DNA of 64,000 nt, taken from NCBI GenBank assembly GCA_037176705.1, contig CM073893.1, positions 16,740,074-16,804,073 on the forward strand, in the 5' to 3' direction. The translations under genes and the position numbers were made by a program. This stretch comes from Molossus alvarezi (lineage: Eukaryota; Chordata; Mammalia; Chiroptera; Molossidae). The notes beneath the pieces are model-generated. The model had not been told where the DNA came from. It made no database searches and saw only the letters and a program-made list of their open reading frames with translations. Shown in pieces: positions 56,565-64,000 of the stretch (within the stretch, counting starts at the first letter, position 1; every line of letters begins with the position of its first letter).

Positions 56565-56700
56565 AAGCTATACAATGAGGATAGTAACAACCCCTCCCCC
56601 ACACTGGGTTATTATGAGGTTATATGCAAGAACGTTTGCAAAGCACTTAGCACACCTCCTGGGACCTGTAAACCTTGTTGAGGTTAGCTGCTATCAGGAG
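56565..56700 (+). mobile_element. MIR SINE 3' half
   Basis: CAATGAGGATAGTAACAACCCC, GGGTTATTATGAGGTTATATGCAAG, TTTGCAAAGCACTTAGCACACCTCCTGGGACC and GAGGTTAGCTGCTATCA correspond to the MIR 3' half (gtgaggattaaatgagataatgcatgtaaagcgcttagcacagtgcctgg). Confidence 0.65.
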
Positions 56701-56869
56701 GCTCGCACAGGTAATGTGGGCTGTGCTAGGGCTTATTCACTCAGCAAGACTCCAAGTCACCTCAGGAAAATAACCATATATTTTTAGGAGTGAGTCATGT
56801 TAAATAAACACAAATGGGAGCAGAGATATATTCTTTAGAGATTCACTGTATAATGCAATGTATTTTGTG

Positions 56870-56870
<1 letters not shown>

Positions 56871-56901
<31 letters not shown>
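56871..56901. repeat. (TA)n microsatellite
   Basis: About 15 TA units. Confidence 0.93.
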
Positions 56902-56909
<8 letters not shown>

Positions 56910-59900
56910 AAACCATCAGAGCTGTCTAAACTTTTAACAAAATAAGACTATGCAGCTGGACCTGAGACTGTTTCTAGACATGTCTTGAAATATTTCGTTT
57001 TGACAACTGAGAAGCCTTTGTTTATTGTAAGTTTCCTGTCCTATTGCATATTTGTGTGGCAAGAGAAAGAAATACACAAAAGTTGAAAAATTAGTGAAAT
57101 CTTACACATAGAAAAAATCGCCCCCAAAATAATATTGGCAGCAGATGCACAGAAGAACCCTCAGTGGTTCCCTGAGAAAATGATATGATCTTCTAGCTCT
57201 TTTCTAGAATTCATTAAAGAGCACGTTACAGAAAATAGCTACATTAGTCCTCTCAAAGTGGGCATTACATGAGACATCTGAGGTTGGCAGCCATAGTGGG
57301 CCCTCAGATTGGTGTTGTACATAAAAGAGAAACAGATAAAAGAAATCTTGTTCTGTGAACCATTGCAAACAACTACAAAGGAATTAATGAGTTCAGTCTT
57401 GCCTGCTATTTGAAAACATAAGTTAATACTTGACATGTGTGAATCAATTTGCACTGGTGGTTCCCTTGATACACTAAGAAAAATTCAAGACCTGTCGCCT
57501 TTGTAAAGAAAGTTGCCCTCTTATCATTCTCACACATAATATTGCATCAGGATACTTTTGTTACAAAGAACTTCCTCCAAAATACTAAAGGTTGGTTTGA
57601 ATATTGTGGTGAACACAGTAAATTTTATCAGACGATGTACCACAACCCCTTCCTCACTCCAGGTTTTCACAAAGGAATGGAAGCAAGCACACTGTTCAGA
57701 AAAGAGGTGAGTTTTCAATAGCCATGTGCTTACCTGTTTTTTAGACCAATATTTTTTTTACCATTATTTATATATAAACAAAGGGGAAAGGTAATTAATA
57801 TAATAACTGAGCAGTGTGTGCACAAACCAGGCTGCAAGAGGAGAGGATAATTATTAAATTCTAGATGCAGGTCCTTTGAAAATAAAATCTGAACAATGTC
57901 TGTGGGTCATAGTCAACCTTTAGCTTGGCCAACATCATGAAGAGCCCCTTGCAGGGAAGTGAGTGGGCAAGGCCCCCGAGTGAGTCAGGAAGGCACAGGC
58001 TCATAACAGCGTGGTCAGCCAGAAGGCTACAGTGTGGGCCAGGTGCTAGATTTCCAGCAGGAAATTGGGAGCAGGTTGTGTAGTTTCTAAGCTCCTACGG
58101 CTTCCAGATCTTAGGAACGGGCAAAACAATATCTTCTAGTGGTGACAAGGATGGCCTTCCAGCTGCAGGACAGAGGGGGGAGAGCAGGGACTTCATCAGC
58201 ACACAGCCAAGGCAGGCAGTACAGACGAGGATGTGGGCACGCTCACCCAGGAATTCTGCCCTCAGATTCCAAAGTAGTACAATGGTAGTGCCCCTTGGAG
58301 ACGACAGCCTAACCTCGTCTGCTTCTTACACCAGACTGGTCTAATCAGCTACTTGCAGTATGGCAATATATAAAGAAATAAGCTTGTTTCCTTGAAACCA
58401 AGGCAGAAATTCAAATAAAGAATTTAAAATAGTCTATTCTCTTATAATTATGTAGCAAGTGCAATTAAATTCTGAATAAATATAACACATTTTTACAAGA
58501 TTCAGGATGAACACTGTAGAACAGTTTTACATGTTTATTAGGAAATTTCCAGTTTCGAAAAGGCATGTTAATTTTATTCTTTCTTTTTTGGGGAAAAAAA
58601 CACAACGAGCTTATTTAGTAAGTGAAGTAGTAGGCAAGCAAGCAATGTGACCACTCACTGGCACCAGATGAGGAGCGACTCATCCATACTGCTTCATGGA
58701 AGGGTCTGCTCTCTTTGCTGGCTTCTTCATTTCTGGATAGTAGAGCTTTATGTTGTATATTTTTATCACTAATTTAAAGGGCTTTTATTATTAAGCTAGG
58801 AGAATGTGTTGTTTGGCACCTTTTCAACTTGTGGGATTTATTGAAAATTCCTTTGTTGCAGTTTTAAATCATGTTACATAGTTAAAAAGATGTATTTTTC
58901 ATTTTAGTGATATAATTAAAAAATAGACGTGTGTGTGTTTGTGTTTATCACTTAGATCTATCTTATTAATTATGTGCTTTAGGCCCAGTAGATTCTTAAT
59001 TTTTTTTCTTACAATTGTAGGATGAAAGAAGTGAATGAAAGACTCCTGCCAGAAAATTCCTACTTAATTCTCTTTATATTTCCAGTAGCTTTTTCTTGGT
59101 GAATTTTCATGCTTTGATACTTGATATATGAAGACTCATGAAAATCCAAGCTTTATTATGGATGATACCTCTTTTCATCATAACATGTCCTTTTTTTCTC
59201 TAACACTTTCGTCCTTAATTCACCCTGAACTAATATTAATTTCAGGAGACTTCTTTTTCCTGCATTTGCCTGGCATGCTTTTAGTCTTCTGGGTCTGACC
59301 ATAGCACACACTGGAATTGTGCTCTACGATCCAAGCTTAGAGTCTTGTTCTTTCAATAGATTTATATTTCTTGATATGAGAGAAATGTTTGGTCACAATT
59401 TTATTATCCTTACTTGCATTTTTCTTTTATAATGTCATACGCACACAAATTAAAGACATACATACTTCTTCTCTTACATGGTCTTTGGTTTTAGTGTGTG
59501 TGTTTTCATTCTGATTATTTCAAAGGTGTATAGTCTGTTCTAGGATCTTTTAGTGGTTACATTTATAATTTTATGTACTAATTATCATATTTTAAAATTC
59601 TTATATGATATCTGATGACTCACCACTACAAAAGATGAGAAAATAACTTTTTCCATCCTGCCTGCACTACACTGCTCAATTTTGACTTCTTAAATGATCA
59701 TTAATGCATCTGGCTATTACCTAATACTTTAAATAATTTGCTGCCACCTCTATTACTTGATTTATCATTTTAAATGATAAATTAAAAAGTTGTGCCACAA
59801 TAGATGAGGGTTTTATGCTTCTTTCCTTCTCTTTACCTTTCATTTTTGGTTTATGTTACTATTATTACTTCAACATAATGTTTTAGTCTATAATTATAAT

Positions 59901-60242
59901 TCTTATAGTTGCTTAATTTTATTTAATTATTTATTTATTTAATAAATTTAATGCTCATCATCCTCACCACCATCGCTGCTCCCTTCACCTCTTGATTGGT
60001 ATCTTCAAGTCATTTTATTTTAAAGAAAGGATTCGGAAGTTATTTTTTTCTGGAGTTCTTGCATGCTAGGAAATATAAAACAATAATTTGACTAGGTAAA
60101 AAATGGGGGGGGGGTGTCACACTTTTTCTGAGGACTTGGCAACATTTTTGCACCATCTTCTAGCAGTTCACATTACTAAAATATGTTTGAAACCCCATTT
60201 TAACTTTTCCTGGTATTACTGTCTGATTTTAGTTTTTAGGCC
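56902..60242. other. Long unassigned stretch, no gene
   Basis: No supported coding frame over 3.3 kb. 57900-58350 is GC-richer than its surroundings and shows no repeat ends. 58660-60240 is very AT-rich with a G10 run near 60103-60112. The part right of about 60000 may be an old L1/HAL1 ORF1 in reverse (TCTAGCAGTTCAC ... ATTTTACTAAGCTATGTCTCTATG), continuing to the HAL1-C insertion site. Confidence 0.35.
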
Positions 60243-60523
60243 ATGATTCTTTCTTTACATTTGAAGTCCAGTAATTTTACTAAGCTATGTCTCTATGTTG
60301 ATTTCCCTATTTTATTTTTTCCTGCAACACCTGGACCCATTCCAAACTATGTGTTTATGTCTTATTTATCTCAGGAAATATTTATTTTATTATATCTGAA
60401 AATTTTGTTTCTTTTATTAGAGGCAGCATTCATAGGAAAGTTGAAATTCCTTTTTTGCCTTCCATATTCATTACTTTTTGCTAATTATTTTAAATATTTG
60501 GTTATTTTTTATTTTATTTTTCT

Positions 60524-60538
60524 ACCTCTATTCTCTTT
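60524..60538. repeat. Target-site duplication of HAL1-C, left copy
   Basis: ACCTCTATTCTCTTT here and at 62687-62701; exact over 15 bases, bracketing HAL1-C. Confidence 0.92.
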
Positions 60539-60915
60539 TTCTATTTTTTAATTCTTTATTGTTGAATGTATTACAGATGTTCCTCATTTTTCCCCCAATG
60601 ACCCTCTCCTCCCCACTCCGGCACCCCTCCTGCCTTTTCCAACACTGTTGACTGTGACAATTGGTTATGCATATAAGTTCTTTGGTTTATTTCTTCCCAC
60701 CCTCCAACTGCTTTCCCTTTGAGGTTTATCAGTCTAGCAACAAATTTGTACTTTTTATTCCCTTCACCTTTTTTACCTATTCCCCGAAACCCCTCCCATC
60801 TGGCCCCAAAACCCCTCCCATCTGGCAACCAACAAAATGTTCTCTGTATCTATGAGAATGTTTCTGTTCTGCCTGTTCATTTTGTGTGTAGATTCAATTT
60901 TCGGTAGATATGTAT

Positions 60916-61833
60916 TCATAGCCATTTTGTTTGTTCATATATTTTATCTTTTTCTTCAAAAAGACCCTTCATCATTTCATATAATCAGGTTTGGTGGTGA
61001 TGAACTCTTTTAACTTTTTCTTGTCTGGGAAAATCTTTATATGGTCATCGATTCTAAATGACAGCTTTGCAGGATAGAGTAATCTTGGTTGTAGGCTCTT
61101 GCTTTTCATCACTCTGAATATTTCTTGCCATTCCCTTCTGGCCTGCAAAGTTTCTTTTGAGAAATCAGCTGACAGTCTTATGGGAACTCCCTTGTAGGTA
61201 ACTAACTGCTTTTCTCTTGCGCCTTTTAAAATTCTCTCTTTGTCTTGAAACTTTTGCATTTTGATGATGATGTTTCTTGGTGTGGGCCTCTTGGGTTCAT
61301 CTTGTTTGGGACTCTTTGTGCTTTCTGGACTTGTATGTCTGTTTCCTTCACCAAGGTAGGGAAGTTTTCTGCCCTTATTGTTTCAAATAGGTTTTCGATT
61401 TCTTGTTCTTTCTCTTCTCCTTCTGGCACCCCCAAGATGCGAATGTTGGCATGCTTGACATTGTCCCAGAGGCTCCTTACACTATCCTCATTTTTTTGGA
61501 TTCTTTTTTCTTTTTGCTATTCTGATTGGGTGTTTTCTGCTTCCTTATATTCCAAATTGATGATTTGCTTCTTGGCTTTACCTACTCTACTATTGAATCT
61601 GTTTAAATTATTCTTTCTTTCAGTTAGTGTCTCCTTCATTTCTGACTGTGCATCCTTCATTTCTGACTGGTCTTTTTTATGCTCTTGAGGCCCTCACTAA
61701 GTTCACTGAGCATCCTTATAAGCAGTATTTTGAACTCAGCATCTGTTACGTTGCTTATCTCCATTTCGCTTAGTTCTTTTCCTGGGGTTTTATTTTGTTC
61801 TTTCACTTGGGACCTGATTCTTTGTCTCCTCAT
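60916..61833 (-). pseudogene. HAL1-C ORF1, frameshifted
   Basis: L1 ORF1-type RNA-binding protein. The start is the ATG at 61833 (MRRQRIRSQ-like opening, as in HAL1-A). The coiled-coil half is out of frame in places. The RRM block GVPEGEEKEQEIENLFETI and PNKMNPRGPHQ are readable in 61226-61435, and the C-terminal domain ERILKGAREKQLVTYKGVP, IRLSADFSKETLQARREWQE in 60972-61259. The Trp lost to a stop in HAL1-A is intact here. The natural stop is TGA at 60916-60918, overlapping the remnant ORF2-start codons. Confidence 0.9.
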
Positions 61834-61946
61834 GTTGGCTGCCTCCCTGTGTTTGTTTCTGTGTATTACTTAAGAAGAGGTATGGGGCTATCTGAGACCA
61901 GATGCTGCTTGTTTGAAAGAATTTAGGAAAATCTGAAGCAGGATCC

Positions 61947-62615
61947 ATGACAGACCAATCCTATGGTTATGCAACTGGCAACAGCTTGGGTGGGCCTGAA
62001 AGTTGGGTGGGGCTGGGCTCAGGGAGTCACCAGGGTGGGGCAACCAGTGTGAGCCAGGTTGCTGGAATCCCAGATATGGCAGCTGTCTGCCGCCCCAAGG
62101 AAAGGCTCACCAAAGGAACAATGGAACAAAGGCCTCTGACAGCACGTTTGTCCTGGAGAAAGCCCCCTCTCCAGCCCTCGCTCCAGTGCCAAACAGCTCA
62201 GTTCTTCCCTGAATGTCTCTGGTGCCCCTCGAGCTGCCTCCCCTCCGAGCTTAGAAGGAGTGAGTCTGGTAAGTCCATGTGCGGGCCCTTTAAGGAGCGT
62301 CCTGGGGCTCCAGCCGTGTCAGCTTCCCTGAGCCTCAGTTCCTGCTGTTTTTTCCAGCCAGAAGTTATGGGGATTCTCTTCCTGGCACTGGAACCCTTAG
62401 TGGGTTGCCTGGTGTGGGACGGGGACCCCTCAGTCCTCATGGAGGACCTTCCCAGCCGAGGTGTCCTCCTGATTTTTATCCGCCACACATGGGTGTGGGT
62501 CCAGCCCTTCTGCCTCCGCCCCTCCTACCAGTCTGGATGTGGCTGCTTCTTTAATTCTGTAGTTGTAGGACTTCCATTTCAGGCAGTTTTGAATGATGGT
62601 TGTTCTGTAGTTTAG
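61947..62615 (+). other. Antisense open frame in the HAL1-C 5' UTR
   Basis: A 222-codon frame with an ATG at 61947 that runs opposite to HAL1-C across almost its whole 5' UTR. Matching residues occur antisense to HAL1-B (for example HQGGATSVSQVAG at about 35026-35064, and CGCFFN at about 35538) and partly HAL1-A (HQGGATSVRQVAG, minus, about 19400-19360). The ATG is not shared: HAL1-A and HAL1-B have AAG there. Composition is GC-rich, so few stops are expected by chance. Coding is possible but unproven; an analogy is the antisense ORF0 of primate L1. Confidence 0.3.
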
Positions 62616-62665
62616 TGCTAACTTTGATGTGGTTGTGGGAGGACATGATACCATGTTTACCTACT

Positions 62666-62675
62666 CGCCATCTTG
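62666..62675 (-). promoter_or_regulatory. YY1-like site at the HAL1-C 5' end
   Basis: On minus CAAGATGGCG, 12 bases into the element, as in HAL1-A. HAL1-B has CAAGATGGTGG at 35673-35683. Inferred from motif and position. Confidence 0.55.
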
Positions 62676-62892
62676 ACCGGAAGTCGACCTCTATTCTCTT
62701 TATTTTTGCCCTGTAGTCAACCAGTGTCTCTTAATCTACTTCTAATGTTAATTTTCACTTGTGTAACTACTAGGTATTTCTTTTATGTTTTTCCAAATCC
62801 TTGCAGGTTCTTTTTTTTTTTTTTTGCTTTAATTAATTTCAGTTTTTATTTTTAATTTTTTTATTTTTCTTATTATTACAATGTAGTAACTT

Positions 62893-63086
62893 TTTTTTAT
62901 TAATTAATTTATTTTTGTTACAGATGTTTCTTCTCCCCCTCTCCCCACAGACACCTCCTCCCTATTCTCCCCTCCCTCCGAGCATTGTTGTCTATGTCCA
63001 TTGGTTACACATACATGCATATAAGTTCTTTGTTTTATCTCATCCCTCCCTCCGGCGCCCCTCCTCTGAGGTTTTTCAATCTGAGC
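62893..63086 (-). mobile_element. Truncated L1 3' end, reverse
   Basis: T-run, TTATTTTTGTTACAGATGTTTC, CTCCCTCCGAGCATTGTTGTCTATGTCCATTGG, CATACATGCATATAAGTTCTTTG and CTCTGAGGTTTTTCAATCTGAGC are the complement of the L1-C 3' UTR (46140-46330). About 190 bases. Confidence 0.85.
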
Positions 63087-63139
63087 CATAATGAACAAAA
63101 AACGTTGATGAATAAAGTAGGATATTTATTTATTTATTC

Positions 63140-63236
63140 ATTTATTTTGTGGTACATGCCCCTAGTGGGAACCGAACCCGGGACTCTCTTGTCTACAGGC
63201 CGATGCTCAACTGCTGAGCCAAACTGACCAGGGCTA
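63140..63236 (-). mobile_element. VES-type SINE, truncated, reverse
   Basis: GTGGTACATGCCCCTAGTGGGAACCGAACCCGGGACTCTC, then GCCGATGCTCAACTGCTGAGCCAAACTGACCAGGGC: the complement of the tRNA-like head of the 9635-type SINE. A TTTATTTATTTATT run replaces the tail. Confidence 0.85.
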
Positions 63237-64000
63237 AAGCAGGATCTTTTGTTTTGTTTTGTTTTAAATCTATTCGAATCATTTAATTATCTTTTACTTG
63301 AGACAGTATAGCTTTTTTTTTTTTTAATTATTGCTTCAGGAAAGCCATTTTAAAAGTTTTTAATAGAAAAGTATTTTTCCACAATTTTTTATCTACGTTA
63401 TGGCATAATTTTCTGGAATGTTAATCTGTCTCTTTTCTGTTCCTTTTATTTATTTTTATTGCAGTATAATTGTATTATATTCCACACAAACTCATTTTGC
63501 ATTATGACTCATCTTATTATGAGATTACTCATTGATTTATGTGGACTGGTTCTTATAGGATGACGTGGCAGAGAGAACTGAGATGTAAATGGGTCATCCA
63601 TCAGCTTAGATGTCTCTGCCCCGCAGTTTTGTCTTCCACTCAGCAGGAAGTAGGCTTGGCCAGTCATGGCGGTCCATATGGAGGCATTCAGCACTTACCT
63701 TCCTTCAGCAGCAAGATCATTGTCTTCTCATTCTGCCTTTTAGCAAAGATAGCATGTCTCTTCCTTTCCTTGTTAAGCTCTGAGTTCTCTCACAAGGCTC
63801 AGAGATGCCTCCAAATTGGCTGCCTTTCCCAGATCTCACTGTTCACAAGGCCAGTAATTTCTCTTCTTAGGATGTTCGCCCACTTCAGGCAGGCCCTATG
63901 TTACCTGAGCTCTGAGTGTCACGCCTTTGCTATCAGTTTCTCTCTTAACCAAGTTCAACCTGACTGCACTGATCCAGAGTTGGACTGTTTTCAAATTTTA
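63237..64000. other. Unassigned right edge, no gene
   Basis: A TTTTG run at about 63247-63265, AT-rich DNA to 63540, then mixed composition without recognisable repeat ends or coding frame. Confidence 0.4.

Larger units (their letters stand above)
60539..62686 (-). mobile_element. HAL1-C: full-length half-L1, reverse
   Basis: Same plan as HAL1-A in reverse: tail and C-rich (G-rich on minus) 3' UTR at 60545-60830, ORF1 at 60916-61833, GC-rich 5' UTR to 62686 ending CGCCATCTTGACCGGAAGTC. Exact 15-bp target duplications. A tandem duplication CCCCTCCCATCTGGC occurs in the 3' UTR at about 60788-60827. No endonuclease or RT text is present. Confidence 0.93.

Noticed and set aside
1..64000. Helitron (HeliBat) elements, common in vesper bats
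   Set aside because: I saw no clear HeliBat start or 3' hairpin-CTAG end anywhere in the window.

Overview
The window looks like non-coding, repeat-dense DNA from a placental mammal, most likely a bat. The main evidence is a set of at least eleven tRNA-derived SINEs of the bat VES type. They carry a Pol III B-box-like GGTTCGATTCC, a CT-rich stretch and an AATAAA/A-rich tail. Three other observations fit: one lineage of young L1 elements, half-L1 (HAL1-like) elements that carry only ORF1, and one SPIN-type hAT miniature transposon. I recognise no host protein-coding gene, tRNA gene, rRNA gene or CRISPR array. Every long open frame that I can name belongs to a retrotransposon, and all of these are broken.

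Layout. 258-6058: a full-length but decayed L1 (L1-A). 6.1-16.7 kb: mostly unassigned DNA with old L1 scraps, the SPIN element (7034-7224), four SINEs, a MIR and an MLT1-type LTR. 16.8-21.2 kb: an old HAL1-like element split by a younger full-length HAL1 (HAL1-A, 18708-20910, 14-bp direct repeats on both sides). 21.4-25.6 kb: an L2 copy, itself interrupted by an L2 3' end and a MaLR-like LTR, then a MIR split by another LTR-like element. 27.3-27.8 kb: non-repetitive DNA with a perfect RFX X-box palindrome. 29.06-37.57 kb: one L1 insertion (L1-B) whose 5' part is inverted (twin priming) and whose ORF2 is interrupted by HAL1-B. 37.7-40.2 kb: SINEs. 40.5-46.4 kb: the best preserved L1 (L1-C), with a 14-bp target duplication, one nonsense change in ORF1 and a handful of lesions in ORF2. 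47.9-53.5 kb: L1M fragments, a 5'-truncated L1, two LTRs, and SINEs inside older repeats. 53.5-60.5 kb: largely unassigned, AT-rich, with microsatellites and MIR pieces. 60.5-62.7 kb: HAL1-C with a 15-bp target duplication. 62.9-64 kb: an L1 3' end, a SINE fragment and unassigned DNA.

How the parts work together. L1 ORF2 supplies endonuclease and reverse transcriptase. The HAL1s, which keep an ORF1-type RNA-binding protein, a 3' tail resembling the L1 tail and a trace of the ORF2 start, must have borrowed that machinery, as must the SINEs. The most interesting material is therefore the HAL1 family (three near-complete copies in 64 kb, an ORF2 start remnant, an antisense open frame in its 5' UTR), the twin-primed L1, the SINE subfamily with a 3' hairpin, and the SPIN element. 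Family names come from remembered consensus features and were not checked by database search; boundaries of old repeats are approximate.
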